A stretch of DNA of 64,000 bases from the NCBI RefSeq assembly GCF_004362745.1, contig NZ_SNXY01000006.1, positions 1,674,001-1,738,000 on the forward strand. The letters run 5' to 3'. The translations under genes and the position numbers were made by a program. The notes under the pieces are model-generated. The model was not told the origin of the DNA. It was given only the letters and a program-made list of their open reading frames with translations, and searched no databases. Each line of letters begins with the position of its first letter. The first letter of the stretch is position 1. This DNA is from Oharaeibacter diazotrophicus. Lineage in GTDB: Bacteria > Pseudomonadota > Alphaproteobacteria > Rhizobiales > Pleomorphomonadaceae. Positions 23,928-32,926 of the stretch are shown in pieces.

Positions 23928-23960
23928 GACGGCGCCGGAGGTCTCCCCTCCGGCGCCGTC
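23928..23960 (+). terminator. Strong hairpin after dppA
   Basis: A perfect 14-bp stem (GACGGCGCCGGAGG and its complement) with a 5-base loop lies 20 bases after the dppA stop. There is no real U-tract, so it may stabilise the dppA message or partly terminate transcription rather than end it. Confidence 0.6.
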
Positions 23961-23998
23961 GTCGTTCCGGGCCGCACCCGCAGAGGCATCGCCACGAC

Positions 23999-24493
23999 GT
24001 GACCGCCGCCACGCCCGTCTTCCGCCCGCTCGCGCCCGCCGACACCGCCGCCGTGGTCGCGCTCTGGCACGAGGGTTGGCACGACGGCCACGCCGCGCAC
24101 CTTCCCGAAGATGTCGCGGCCGAGCGGACGCCCGAAACATTCGCCAAGCGGCTCGCCGACATGACGGAAGATGGTTTCGTCGCCACGATCGACGGTTCCG
24201 TCGTCGCATTCGCGGCGCTGTGGCAAGACGAAGTCGACCAGTTCTACGTCGCTCGCGCCGCGCGCGGCACGGGGCTTGCGCGCCGGTTCCTTTCCGTGCT
24301 TGAAGGCGCGCTCCTGGAGCGGGGGGTGGACTTCGGCAAGATCCAGTGCGCCGGCGGCAACGTCCGGGCGCACGCGTTCTACACGGCCTGCGGCTGGCGC
24401 GACGGCGGCTTGCGCGATCTGCCGCTCTGGACCGCGGACGGTCGTCCAGTGCACCATCCGACCCATCTCTTCGAGAAGTTCCTGACCCGTTGA
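23999..24493 (+). CDS. GNAT family N-acetyltransferase, 164 aa
   Basis: This is a compact acetyl-CoA-dependent acetyltransferase. The fold begins FRPLAPADTAAVVALWHEGW. The core strand FYVARAARGTGLARRFLSVLE holds the pyrophosphate-binding loop, here RGTGLA in place of the classic Q/RxxGxG/A. AFYTACGWR is the usual last helix. A GTG start at 23999 is used. It sits between dppA and dppB, an unusual position that suggests it acts on imported peptides or amino acids, but the substrate is unknown. Confidence 0.82.
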   Translation: MTAATPVFRPLAPADTAAVVALWHEGWHDGHAAHLPEDVAAERTPETFAKRLADMTEDGFVATIDGSVVAFAALWQDEVDQFYVARAARGTGLARRFLSVLEGALLERGVDFGKIQCAGGNVRAHAFYTACGWRDGGLRDLPLWTADGRPVHHPTHLFEKFLTR

Positions 24494-24499
24494 GGTCCC

Positions 24500-25510
24500 A
24501 TGCTCGGGTTCGTCCTCAGACGCCTCGGCCTCCTGATCCCGACCTTCGTCGGCGTCAGTCTGGTCGCCTTCCTGTTCATCCGGTTCCTGCCCGGCGACCC
24601 GATCCTGCTGCTCGCCGGCGAGCGCGGCCTGCCGCCGGAGAAATACGCCGAGCTGATGCACGCCTACGGCTTCGACCGCCCGGTGTGGGAGCAGTATCTG
24701 ACCTACGTCTGGAACCTGCTCCACGGCGACTTCGGCACCTCGATCAACACGAAGCGCCCGGTGCTCTCCGAGTTCGCGACGCTGTTCCCGGCCACGATCG
24801 AGCTGTCGCTCTGCGCCATCCTGTTCGCCACCGCGATCGGCGTTCCCGCCGGGGTGGTCGCCGCGGTCAAGCGCGGCTCGTCCTTCGACCACGGCCTGAT
24901 GTCGGTGGCGCTGGTCGGCTACTCGATGCCGATCTTCTGGTGGGCGCTGCTCCTCATCATCGTCTTCTCCGGCACGCTGCAGTGGACGCCGGTGTCGGGA
25001 CGGATCTCGCTGCTCTACTTCTTCCCCTCGGTCACCGGCTTCATGCTGGTCGACAGCCTGATCTCCGGCCAGAAGGGCGCCTTCGCCTCGGCGGTGTCGC
25101 ATCTGGTGCTGCCGACCATCGTGCTCGGCACCATCCCGCTCGCCGTGATCGCGCGCCAAACCCGTTCGGCCATGCTTGAGGTGCTCGGCGAGGACTACGT
25201 CCGCACCGCCCGCGCCAAGGGTCTGTCGCCGTTCCGCGTCGTCGCGGTCCACGCCCTGCGCAACGCCATGATCCCCGTGGTCACCACCATCGGCCTGCAG
25301 GTCGGCGTCCTGCTCGCCGGCGCGATCCTGACCGAGACGATCTTCTCCTGGCCGGGCGTCGGCAAGTGGCTGGTCGACAGCATCTTCCGGCGCGACTATC
25401 CGGCGGTGCAGGGCGGCCTCGTGCTGATCGCCGTGGTGGTCATGGTGGTCAACCTCGTCGTCGACATGCTCTACGGCCTCGTCAACCCGAAGATCCGGCA
25501 CGTGAGGTGA
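24500..25510 (+). CDS. dppB: Dipeptide ABC transporter permease, 336 aa
   Basis: One of the two membrane subunits of the importer. It opens with the typical RRLGLLIPTFVGVSLVAFLFIRFLPGDP, has six predicted membrane spans, and contains the EAA loop RTARAKGLSPFRVVAVHALRNAM that contacts the ATPases. The length agrees with DppB. Its ATG at 24500 lies 6 bases after the acetyltransferase stop, and GAGG precedes it. dppC follows after 4 bases. Confidence 0.93.
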   Translation: MLGFVLRRLGLLIPTFVGVSLVAFLFIRFLPGDPILLLAGERGLPPEKYAELMHAYGFDRPVWEQYLTYVWNLLHGDFGTSINTKRPVLSEFATLFPATIELSLCAILFATAIGVPAGVVAAVKRGSSFDHGLMSVALVGYSMPIFWWALLLIIVFSGTLQWTPVSGRISLLYFFPSVTGFMLVDSLISGQKGAFASAVSHLVLPTIVLGTIPLAVIARQTRSAMLEVLGEDYVRTARAKGLSPFRVVAVHALRNAMIPVVTTIGLQVGVLLAGAILTETIFSWPGVGKWLVDSIFRRDYPAVQGGLVLIAVVVMVVNLVVDMLYGLVNPKIRHVR

Positions 25511-25514
25511 GGCC

Positions 25515-26420
25515 ATGACCGACACCGCCCGCCCCGCTACCCGCACCGCCGCCGTTCGTCCCGGCCCGCTCGCCGAGTTCTGGCGCTATTTCTCGGAGAA
25601 CCGCGGCGCCGTGATCGGCCTCGTCGTCTTCGTGTTCCTGGTCGCGATCGCGCTCGCCGCGCCGCTGGTCGCGCCCTTCGGCCCCGGCGAGCAGTTCCGC
25701 GACAAGCTGCTGTCGCCGCCGGCCTGGGTCGCCGGCGCCGACCCGCGCTTCCTGCTCGGCACCGACCCGATCGGCCGCGACATCCTCTCGCGCCTGATCT
25801 ACGGCGCCCGCTTCTCGCTGTTCATCGGCGTGGTCGTGGTCACGCTGTCGCTCGTCGGCGGCATCGTGCTCGGCCTCGTCGCCGGCTATTTCCGCGGCTG
25901 GGTCGACACGCTGGTGATGCGGGTGATGGACGTCGTGCTCGCCTTCCCCAGCCTGCTCCTGGCGCTGGTGCTGGTCGCCATCCTCGGACCGGGCCTCCTC
26001 AACGCCATGATCGCCATCGCGATCGTGCTGCAGCCGCACTACGTCCGCCTGACCCGCGCCGCGGTGATGGCCGAGCGTGGCCGCGACTACGTCACCGCCG
26101 CCCGCGTCGCCGGCGCCGGGCCGATCCGGCTGATGTTCGTCACCATCCTGCCGAACTGCATGGCGCCGCTGATCGTGCAGGCGGCGCTGTCCTTCTCCAA
26201 CGCGATCCTCGACGCCGCCGCGCTCGGCTTCCTCGGCATGGGCGCGCAGCCGCCGACGCCGGAATGGGGCACCATGCTCGCCGAGGCGCGCGAGTTCATC
26301 CTGCGCGCCTGGTGGGTCGTCACCTTCCCCGGCCTCGCCATCCTGATCACCGTGCTCGCGATCAACCTGATGGGCGACGGCCTGCGCGACGCGCTCGACC
26401 CGAAGCTGAAGCGGAGCTGA
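25515..26420 (+). CDS. dppC: Dipeptide ABC transporter permease, 301 aa
   Basis: This is the second membrane subunit. It has the N-terminal OppC-type segment (EFWRYFSENRGAVIGLVVF), the GTDPIGRDILSRLIYGARFSL signature shared by DppC/OppC proteins, and the EAA loop YVTAARVAGAGPIRLMFVTIL. The C-terminus ends with the usual GDGLRDALDPKLK. GTGAGG immediately precedes its ATG, only 4 bases after dppB. Confidence 0.94.
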   Translation: MTDTARPATRTAAVRPGPLAEFWRYFSENRGAVIGLVVFVFLVAIALAAPLVAPFGPGEQFRDKLLSPPAWVAGADPRFLLGTDPIGRDILSRLIYGARFSLFIGVVVVTLSLVGGIVLGLVAGYFRGWVDTLVMRVMDVVLAFPSLLLALVLVAILGPGLLNAMIAIAIVLQPHYVRLTRAAVMAERGRDYVTAARVAGAGPIRLMFVTILPNCMAPLIVQAALSFSNAILDAAALGFLGMGAQPPTPEWGTMLAEAREFILRAWWVVTFPGLAILITVLAINLMGDGLRDALDPKLKRS

Positions 26421-26427
26421 CCGGCCG

Positions 26428-27087
26428 ATGCCGTCACTCCGCGCCCTCGCCACCGCCGTCCTCGTCCTCGCCCTGTCGTCCGGCGGCGTCGCCGCCCGCG
26501 GCGAGCGTCCGGCCGTGCCGGCGCCGTCCGAGCCCGCGCCGGCGCCGAAGACCGGAGAGCCGGCGAGATCCGACGCCGCCTCCGGGGAAGCCGGCACCGC
26601 ACCCGACAGCGACAAGTCGGCGGAGAAGACCTACGACCTCGCGATTCCCGCCGACTTCGCCGCCGCCATGCGCGACCTCGGCTACCGCGCCGATCTCGAC
26701 CGCACCGACGGCGGCCGTCCCTCGATCCTGAGCCGGGTGGCGCGCACCGACTTCGACGTCACCTTCTTCGGCTGCGAGGACGACCGGCGCTGCACCCACG
26801 TGCTCGTCACCGCGACCTGGGACTACGGCGAGAGCGGCGACCCGCTCGCCGCCCTCAACGAGTGGAACGACACCAAGGTCTTCGGTCGCGCCTGGTACCA
26901 CGAGGACACCGACGCCGTCGGCCTCGACGTCACCTGGACCCTCGCCGGCCGCATCGACCTCGCGACGCTCGACGACCAGCTGCGCTGGTGGAACGACGCC
27001 GTCGAGGAGTTCCGGACCTTCCTGAACGAGAACATCTACGAAAACGGCCCTCCGGAGACGCAGGATGCCTCTGCTCGAGATATCTAA
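26428..27087 (+). CDS. Secreted YbjN-domain protein, 219 aa
   Basis: It has a signal peptide (about residues 1-22) and a low-complexity Pro/Ala/Glu linker to about residue 60. A YbjN-like domain follows, containing [33 protein letters not shown] and a C-terminal helix. YbjN proteins are sensory or chaperone-like proteins linked to stress and surface traits, with no known catalytic role. Two cysteines (in [12 protein letters not shown]) could form a disulfide in the periplasm. It lies inside the dpp operon and its last 23 bases overlap dppD, so it is probably co-translated with the transporter. Confidence 0.8.
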   Translation: MPSLRALATAVLVLALSSGGVAARGERPAVPAPSEPAPAPKTGEPARSDAASGEAGTAPDSDKSAEKTYDLAIPADFAAAMRDLGYRADLDRTDGGRPSILSRVARTDFDVTFFGCEDDRRCTHVLVTATWDYGESGDPLAALNEWNDTKVFGRAWYHEDTDAVGLDVTWTLAGRIDLATLDDQLRWWNDAVEEFRTFLNENIYENGPPETQDASARDI

Positions 27088-28081
27088 CCTCTCCGTCGAC
27101 TTCAGGACGGCCGGCGGCCGCTTCCGCGCCGTCGACGGCATATCCCTGTCGGTCGACGCCGGCGAGATCGTCTCGGTGGTCGGCGAGTCCGGCTCGGGCA
27201 AGTCGGTGTCGATGCTGGCGCTGATGGGCCTGCTGCCCTGGACCGCCACCGTCACCGCCGACCGCCTCGCCTTCGACGGCAAGGACCTCCTGACGATGTC
27301 GGCGCGCCAGCGCCGGCGCATCGTCGGCAAGGACATGGCGATGATCTTCCAGGAACCGATGTCCTCGCTGAACCCGTGCTTCACCGTGGGTTGGCAGATC
27401 GAGGAGGTGCTGAAGGTGCACCTCGGCCTCGACCGCGCCGCCCGCCGGCGCCGGGCGATCGAGCTGCTCGACCTCGTCGGCATCCCCTCCCCGGCCGAGC
27501 GGGTCGACGTCTATCCGCACCAGATGTCCGGCGGCATGAACCAGCGCGTGATGATCGCGATGGCGCTCGCCTGCAATCCGAAGCTGCTGATCGCCGACGA
27601 GCCGACCACCGCCCTCGACGTCACCATCCAGGCCCAGATCCTCGACCTCCTGGTCCGCCTGCAGCGCGAGACCGGCATGGCGCTGGTGTTGATCACCCAC
27701 GACATGGGCGTCGTCGCCGAGACCGCGCACCGCGTCCAGGTGCAGTATGCCGGCCAGAAGGTCGAGGAACAGGCTGTCGCCGGCCTGTTCGCCGACCCGC
27801 ACCACCCCTACACCGCCGCCCTGCTCGCCGCCCTGCCCGAGCGCGCCACCGAGCGCCGGCTGCCGTCGATCCCCGGCGTGGTGCCCGGTCAGTTCGACCG
27901 GCCGGAGGGCTGCCTGTTCTCGCCGCGCTGCGGCTTCGCCACCGCCCGCTGCGTCGAGAAGGCGCCGCCGCGCCAGGGCGCCAAGGCCGGCATGGCGCTC
28001 TGCCACTACCCGCTCGCCCAGGGCCGCCCGGTCGGCCATCCCGGCCCGGCCCAGATCCTCGACCGCAGGCTCTCCGCATGA
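27065..28081 (+). CDS. dppD: Dipeptide ABC transporter ATP-binding protein, 338 aa
   Basis: It hydrolyses ATP to drive import. Walker A is [10 protein letters not shown], the ABC signature MSGGMNQR, Walker [14 protein letters not shown], and the H-loop ITHDMG. The C-terminal oligopeptide-transporter extension has [15 protein letters not shown] and a Cys cluster ([15 protein letters not shown] with a later CHY). The start at 27065 lies within the end of the YbjN gene. The stop overlaps the dppF start by 4 bases (ATGA). Confidence 0.95.
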   Translation: MPLLEISNLSVDFRTAGGRFRAVDGISLSVDAGEIVSVVGESGSGKSVSMLALMGLLPWTATVTADRLAFDGKDLLTMSARQRRRIVGKDMAMIFQEPMSSLNPCFTVGWQIEEVLKVHLGLDRAARRRRAIELLDLVGIPSPAERVDVYPHQMSGGMNQRVMIAMALACNPKLLIADEPTTALDVTIQAQILDLLVRLQRETGMALVLITHDMGVVAETAHRVQVQYAGQKVEEQAVAGLFADPHHPYTAALLAALPERATERRLPSIPGVVPGQFDRPEGCLFSPRCGFATARCVEKAPPRQGAKAGMALCHYPLAQGRPVGHPGPAQILDRRLSA

Positions 28082-29070
28082 CCGTCGCCGCGCTCTCCAC
28101 CGCCCCCGTCCTCGCCGCCGAGGGACTCGCGCGGCACTACCGGCTGTCGCGCGGGCCCTTCGCCGAGGCCGCCACCGTACGCGCCCTCGCCGAGGCGAGC
28201 TTCACGCTCACCGCCGGCCGCACCCTCGCCGTGGTCGGCGAGAGCGGCTGCGGCAAGTCCACGCTCGCCCGCCTCGTCACCATGATCGAGCCGCCGACCG
28301 CCGGCCGTCTCGTCGTCGACGGCAAGGCGGTCGAGCCCGGCGCCCGCGTCGGCGCCGAGGTCCGCCGCGCCGTGCAGATCGTGTTCCAGGACCCCTACGG
28401 CTCGCTCAACCCGCGCCAGAAGATCGGCCACATCCTCGAGGAGCCGCTCGGGATCAACACCAAACTCGCCGCCGCCGAGCGCCGCGCCGCCGCCGAGGCG
28501 ATGATGGCCCGCGTCGGGCTCCGGCCCGAGCACTACGACCGCTACCCGCACATGTTCTCCGGCGGCCAGCGCCAGCGCATCGCGATCGCCCGCGCGCTGA
28601 TGCTGCGGCCGAAGATCCTCGTGCTCGACGAGCCGGTCTCGGCGCTCGACGTCTCGATCCAGGCGCAGGTGCTCAACCTCCTGATGGACCTGCAGCAGGA
28701 ATTCGGGCTCGCCTATCTCTTCATCAGCCACGACCTCTCGGTGGTCCGCCACATCGCCGACGAGGTGATGGTGATGTACCTCGGCCGGGCGGTCGAGCAC
28801 GGCAGCCGCGACGAGATCTTCGGCAACCCGCGCCACCCCTACACCCGCGCCCTGTTGTCGGCGACGCCGACCACCGATCCCGAGGCGCGGCGCGAGCGCA
28901 TCCGGCTCACCGGGGAGCTGCCCTCGCCGCTCCGGCCGCCGTCCGGCTGCGCCTTCCACCCGCGCTGCCCCTACCGCTTCGAGCCCTGCGACCGCGACAC
29001 CCCGGCGCTCGCCGCCTCCGGCGCCGACCACCCGGTCGCCTGCCACGCGGTGCACCAGGGCAAGATCTGA
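28078..29070 (+). CDS. dppF: Dipeptide ABC transporter ATP-binding protein, 330 aa
   Basis: This second ATPase pairs with DppD as a heterodimer. Walker A is GESGCGKST, the Q-loop region reads [16 protein letters not shown], the signature [16 protein letters not shown], and Walker [15 protein letters not shown]. The C-terminal [15 protein letters not shown] cysteine-rich segment is present. ATGA overlap with dppD argues for coupled translation and equal dosage of the two ATPases. Confidence 0.95.
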   Translation: MTVAALSTAPVLAAEGLARHYRLSRGPFAEAATVRALAEASFTLTAGRTLAVVGESGCGKSTLARLVTMIEPPTAGRLVVDGKAVEPGARVGAEVRRAVQIVFQDPYGSLNPRQKIGHILEEPLGINTKLAAAERRAAAEAMMARVGLRPEHYDRYPHMFSGGQRQRIAIARALMLRPKILVLDEPVSALDVSIQAQVLNLLMDLQQEFGLAYLFISHDLSVVRHIADEVMVMYLGRAVEHGSRDEIFGNPRHPYTRALLSATPTTDPEARRERIRLTGELPSPLRPPSGCAFHPRCPYRFEPCDRDTPALAASGADHPVACHAVHQGKI

Positions 29071-29080
29071 GCGCTTCGTC

Positions 29081-29671
29081 GTGCTGTTCCCGACCGTCGA
29101 TCCCGTCGCCGTCGCGCGCGCCCTGATCGGGGCGCGCCTGACGATCGACGGCGTCGGCGGCGTCGTGGTGGAAACCGAGGCCTACGACCGGGACGACCCG
29201 GCCTCGCACTCCTTCGCGGGCCCGACCGACCGCAACCGTTCGATGTTCGGGCCGCCGTTCCACGCCTATGTCTACCGCTCCTACGGCATCCACTGGTGTC
29301 TCAACGTCGTCTGCGGCGCGCCCGGCCACGGCGCCGGGGTGCTGATCCGCGCCCTCGAGCCCACCGACGGTCTCGACCGCATGGCCGAACGGCGTGGCGT
29401 CGCCGAGCCGCGGCTACTCTGCTCCGGCCCCGGCCGGGTGGGTCAGGCGCTCGGCGTCACCCGCGCCCTCGACGGCCTGCCGGTCGACGCGCCGCCCTTC
29501 GCCCTCGAACCGCCGGAGTTGCCGTGTCCGGTGGTGACCGGACCGCGGATCGGCATCTCGCGCGGCGTCGACAAACCCTGGCGCTTCGGCCTCGCCGGTT
29601 CGCGCTTCGTCAGCCGCCCCTTCGCCGGCACCGCCCGGACGCGGGTTGGCGGAGCGCCGCGCGAGGGCTAG
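29081..29671 (+). CDS. DNA-3-methyladenine glycosylase (AAG/MPG family), 196 aa
   Basis: It is predicted to remove alkylated purines from DNA as the first step of base excision repair. Family motifs are VVETEAYDRDDPASHSFAGPTDRNRSMFG, containing the catalytic glutamate region, then AYVYRSYGIHWCLNVV and the GPGRVGQALGVT loop. A GTG start at 29081 places it 10 bases after dppF, so it is likely the last cistron of the dpp operon although unrelated in function. The length is normal for bacterial AAG proteins. Confidence 0.9.
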   Translation: MLFPTVDPVAVARALIGARLTIDGVGGVVVETEAYDRDDPASHSFAGPTDRNRSMFGPPFHAYVYRSYGIHWCLNVVCGAPGHGAGVLIRALEPTDGLDRMAERRGVAEPRLLCSGPGRVGQALGVTRALDGLPVDAPPFALEPPELPCPVVTGPRIGISRGVDKPWRFGLAGSRFVSRPFAGTARTRVGGAPREG

Positions 29672-29700
29672 CCTGAAGCGGGCGATCAGGGAGGGACGAC

Positions 29701-30090
29701 ATGGCGACCAGCACGACCCGGCGGCACGTCCTCGCGCTCGCCGCGGCGATCCTCGCCACGACGACGATCGGAGGCGGGGCGATGGCAGCGGACGGCGGCG
29801 TACGCGGACCGAAGGACATCTTGATCCGCGAAGCGCAGCGCTGGGGCACCGTGCGCATCATCGTCATCCTGAGGATGGCCGAGGCCGACAAGACCGACGA
29901 GGCCAAGATCCGCAGCGCCCAGGACGCGGTGCTGATGCGCGCCTTCGGCCGCACCGACATGCCGGACCTGCGCCGCCACACCCTGATCCCGAGCTTCGCC
30001 CTCGACGCGAAGCCCGACGAGATCGAACGCCTGTTCGCCGACCCCGACGTCGCCATCGTCCAGGTCGACGGCATGGCCGCGCCGAACTGA
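29701..30090 (+). CDS. Secreted stand-alone protein resembling a subtilase propeptide (inhibitor I9-like), 129 aa
   Basis: A signal peptide covers about residues 1-29, with an RR pair before the hydrophobic core. The remaining 100 residues follow the pattern of subtilisin-family propeptides: a VRIIVILRM strand, a helix with IRSAQDAVLMRAFG, then IPSFALDAKPDEIERLFADPDVAIVQVD, ending NxPN-like MAAPN. In proteases this domain is followed by the S8 catalytic domain, but here the gene stops and no protease lies nearby. It might inhibit or chaperone a protease encoded elsewhere. The assignment rests on pattern resemblance only. Confidence 0.6.
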   Translation: MATSTTRRHVLALAAAILATTTIGGGAMAADGGVRGPKDILIREAQRWGTVRIIVILRMAEADKTDEAKIRSAQDAVLMRAFGRTDMPDLRRHTLIPSFALDAKPDEIERLFADPDVAIVQVDGMAAPN

Positions 30091-30190
30091 AGGCCGGCCG
30101 AGCGGCGCCCGGTGCGTGTCGGGCGACAGCAAGGCCCGCCGGCGCGCGCTTCTCGCGCTCGGCACAGCCCTCCCTCCTCCAAACCGACTT

Positions 30191-30283
30191 GGTCCGCGTA
30201 GGCGGACCACCCACGAGAGTCTTCGCTCCACGTCCGCCGGCACATTTCATGGCCACGTCGTAGATGGTCCGCCTACGCGGACC
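30191..30283. repeat. Two mirrored GGTCCGC hairpins
   Basis: In the 296-base gap after the I9-like gene, a hairpin GGTCCGC-GTAG-GCGGACC (30191-30208) and its reverse complement GGTCCGC-CTAC-GCGGACC (30266-30283) lie 57 bases apart. Extended flanks (CTTGGTCCGC and GCGGACCAAG) also match, so the whole segment can fold into a larger stem. No gene was recognised in the gap. Confidence 0.6.
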
Positions 30284-30386
30284 AAGCCGGGTCCGGAGTG
30301 TGGTGGAGAACGCGCAGCCCCCTGGCGATGCCCGCAGTGCGACGCCGTTCCCCGCATGGCCGCACCCGGCCACTACCGCTCCCCCG

Positions 30387-32177
30387 TCAGCCCGCGGCCA
30401 CGTGGGCGCGCCAGCCGCCGGTGGCAGTGATGTCGGTGGCGCCTTCCGCGCCCGCCGCCTCGCACAGGAAGCCTTGCACGGACGTGCCGTCGGCGAGGCG
30501 GACGACGCCGACGCCGAGCGGTGCGGGGATCGCCGCCACGAAGCGGCCGAAGCCGGCCGGCGGCAGCGCCCACACCTCGAGCGCGATGCGCCCGCCCGTG
30601 CCCGGCGCGACGCGGACGAGGCCCGGCCGGTGCGGCGGGCCGCCCGGCAGCGCGTAGAAGCGGTAGTCCGGCGCGGTCTCGCCGGCGCGCACGAACACCG
30701 CGCCGAGGCCGGTCAGTTGGCCGTTCAGCGCCATGCCGGAGAGATGGGCGCCGACCACCGCGATCGGGATGAGGCCGTCGGGCACGCCCGCCGCCGGCGG
30801 CGGTGCGTCCGGCAGCGTCAGGCCGGTCGCGCCGAGCGTCGGCCGCACCGCCGCGTGCAGCCGACGCCCCACCGCCGCGAGCAGCCCGTCGGCGCCGGCA
30901 CGGCCGATCAGCGTCACGCCGCCGGGCCGGCCGTCGGAGCGGAAGCGGCCGGGCACGGCGAGGGCCGAGAGGTCCATCAGGTTGACGAAGTTGGTGTAGG
31001 TGCCGAGCCGGCTGTTGGCGGCGATCGGCTCGGCCGCGATCTCGTCGAGTGTCACCGGCGAGGGGTAGGTCGGCACCACCATCAGGTCGATGCCGGCGAG
31101 CACCGGGTCGAGCGCCCGCCGCGCCGCCGCGAGCCGGTAGAGACCGTCGAAGGCGTCGGCCGCCGAGCGCGACCGCGCGCCGCCGACGATCGCCCGCGTC
31201 ACCGGGTGGACCTTGTCCTCGTTCGCCTCGAAGAAGCCGCGGATCGCCGCGTAGCGCTCGGCGACCCAGGCGCCCTCGTAGAGCAGGTCCGCCACCGCGT
31301 AGAACGGTTCGAGGTCGACCGGCACGAAAGTCGCGCCGAGGGCCGCGAGATCGGCGACGCTCTCGTCGAAGGCCGCGCGCGCGATGTCGTCGCCGAAGAA
31401 GCGTAGGCTTTCCGCGGTCGGCAGGCCGACGCGCAGCACCGGCGGATGGGCGACCGGCCCGCGCGGCACGTCCTTCGACCACGGATCGGCCGGGTCGTAG
31501 CCGGCCATCACCGTGAACACCGCGTGGGCGTCGTCGACGGTCGTCGCGAACACGGAGACGCAGTCGAGCGTGCGGCAGGCCGGCACCACGCCGCGGGTCG
31601 GCACCGCGCCGACGGTCGGCTTCAGGCCGACGACGTTGTTGAGCGCCGCCGGCACCCGGCCGGAGCCCGCCGTGTCGGTGCCGAGCGCGAACGACACGAG
31701 GCCGCGCGCCACCGCCACCGCCGAGCCCGACGACGAGCCGCCCGGCACCAGCGCCGGGTCGCAGGCGTTGACCGGCACCGGATAGGGCGTTCGCACGCCG
31801 ACGAGGCCGGTGGCGAACTGGTCGAGGTTGGTCTTGCCGATCACGATCGCGCCGGCTGCCTTCAGCCGCGCCACGGCGGTGGCGTCGGCGGCGGGCACGT
31901 AGGCGTATTCGGCGCAGGCCGCCGTGGTCGGCAGACCGGCGACGTCGATGTTGTCCTTGACCGCGAAGGGCACGCCGTAGAGCGGGCGCGCCGGGTCGAA
32001 GGCTCCGAGCGCCTCGGCGGCGGTCACCGCCTCGGCCTCCGGCGTCAGCGCGGTGAAGATGCCGGGGTCGGCCGCCGCCGCGATGCGGGCGTAGACCTCC
32101 CGCACCACGTCGGCGGGCGCGAGCCCGCCGGCGTAGGCGGCGCGGAGCCGGACGAGGTCGAGGGCGAGATCGGTCAT
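30387..32177 (-). CDS. atzF: Allophanate hydrolase, 596 aa
   Basis: It hydrolyses allophanate, finishing cyanurate, biuret or urea-carboxylase pathways with release of ammonia and CO2. The amidase-signature domain (about residues 1-440) has the Ser-cisSer-Lys triad: Lys74 (AVKDNID), Ser148 (GGSSSGSA) and Ser172 (TAGSGRVP). These line up with the AtzF triad by a constant offset. The C-terminal domain (about 465-596, with MALNGQLTGLGAVFVRAG) is the allophanate-hydrolase-specific module. It starts 62 bases after the GntR gene and ends the cyanurate island. Confidence 0.93.
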   Translation of the reverse strand: MTDLALDLVRLRAAYAGGLAPADVVREVYARIAAAADPGIFTALTPEAEAVTAAEALGAFDPARPLYGVPFAVKDNIDVAGLPTTAACAEYAYVPAADATAVARLKAAGAIVIGKTNLDQFATGLVGVRTPYPVPVNACDPALVPGGSSSGSAVAVARGLVSFALGTDTAGSGRVPAALNNVVGLKPTVGAVPTRGVVPACRTLDCVSVFATTVDDAHAVFTVMAGYDPADPWSKDVPRGPVAHPPVLRVGLPTAESLRFFGDDIARAAFDESVADLAALGATFVPVDLEPFYAVADLLYEGAWVAERYAAIRGFFEANEDKVHPVTRAIVGGARSRSAADAFDGLYRLAAARRALDPVLAGIDLMVVPTYPSPVTLDEIAAEPIAANSRLGTYTNFVNLMDLSALAVPGRFRSDGRPGGVTLIGRAGADGLLAAVGRRLHAAVRPTLGATGLTLPDAPPPAAGVPDGLIPIAVVGAHLSGMALNGQLTGLGAVFVRAGETAPDYRFYALPGGPPHRPGLVRVAPGTGGRIALEVWALPPAGFGRFVAAIPAPLGVGVVRLADGTSVQGFLCEAAGAEGATDITATGGWRAHVAAG

Positions 32178-32239
32178 GGGCGGATCGGAAGCTCCGGGAA
32201 AACGGGCGCCGACGGCATCGGCCGGCGGAGAACGGGGTG

Positions 32240-32926
32240 TCAGGGCGACGGCTCGGGGCCGCCGAGGGCGTATTCGTCGAAGGCCTGTTCGACGGTGCCG
32301 ATGTGCTCGCGCATCGCCGCCTCGGCGGCGGCGCGGTCGCCGCGGTCGATGGCGCGCACGATGCGCTCGTGCTCCTCGTAAGAGCGGGCGAGGCGACCGA
32401 GGGTGCGGAACTGGGCGCGGCGGAACGGCTGCAGCCGCATCCGCGCCGACAGCGTCACCTCGGCGAGATAGCCGTTGTGGGCGCCGAGGTAGATCGCGGT
32501 GTGGAAGCTCTCGTTGATCTCGTGGTAGCGCTGCGGATCGCCGGCGTGGACGAGGTCGCGCAGCAACTCGTGGATCTCGGTGAGGTTGCGCCGTTCGGAC
32601 GCCGTCATCGACTGCGCCGCGAGGCCGGCGCAGACCGCTTCGAGCTCGCCCATCGCCTCGAACAACTCGTGCAGCCGCTCGGTCGACAGCCGCGCCACCA
32701 CCGCACCCCGGTGCGGGCGGATCTCGACCAGCCCGCTCGCCGCCAGCTGGCGCAGCGCCTCGCGCACCGGCGTGCGCGACACCCCGAAGCGCGTCGCGAT
32801 CCGCGTCTCGTCCAGCGCGGTGCCCGGTGCGAGTTGGCCGCTGACGATCTCGTCGGCGAGCGTCAGGCGCAGGTCGTCGGTCAGCGTGCGCCCGCGCCGC
32901 TCGCCGAGGTCGCCGGTCGCGCTCAC
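32240..32926 (-). CDS. GntR-family (FadR subfamily) transcriptional regulator, 228 aa
   Basis: An N-terminal winged helix (about residues 15-80, with DETRIATRFGVSRTPVREALRQL) is followed by an all-helical FCD ligand-binding domain. The latter carries the metal/ligand residues typical of the group (ESFHTAIYLGAHN, and the late HERIVRAID). The GTG at 32926 overlaps the upstream gene stop by 4 bases (GTGA). As the only regulator inside the cyanurate island it probably controls it, sensing an intermediate. A palindrome of GntR type lies upstream of the first island gene at 45090. Confidence 0.88.
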   Translation of the reverse strand: MSATGDLGERRGRTLTDDLRLTLADEIVSGQLAPGTALDETRIATRFGVSRTPVREALRQLAASGLVEIRPHRGAVVARLSTERLHELFEAMGELEAVCAGLAAQSMTASERRNLTEIHELLRDLVHAGDPQRYHEINESFHTAIYLGAHNGYLAEVTLSARMRLQPFRRAQFRTLGRLARSYEEHERIVRAIDRGDRAAAEAAMREHIGTVEQAFDEYALGGPEPSP

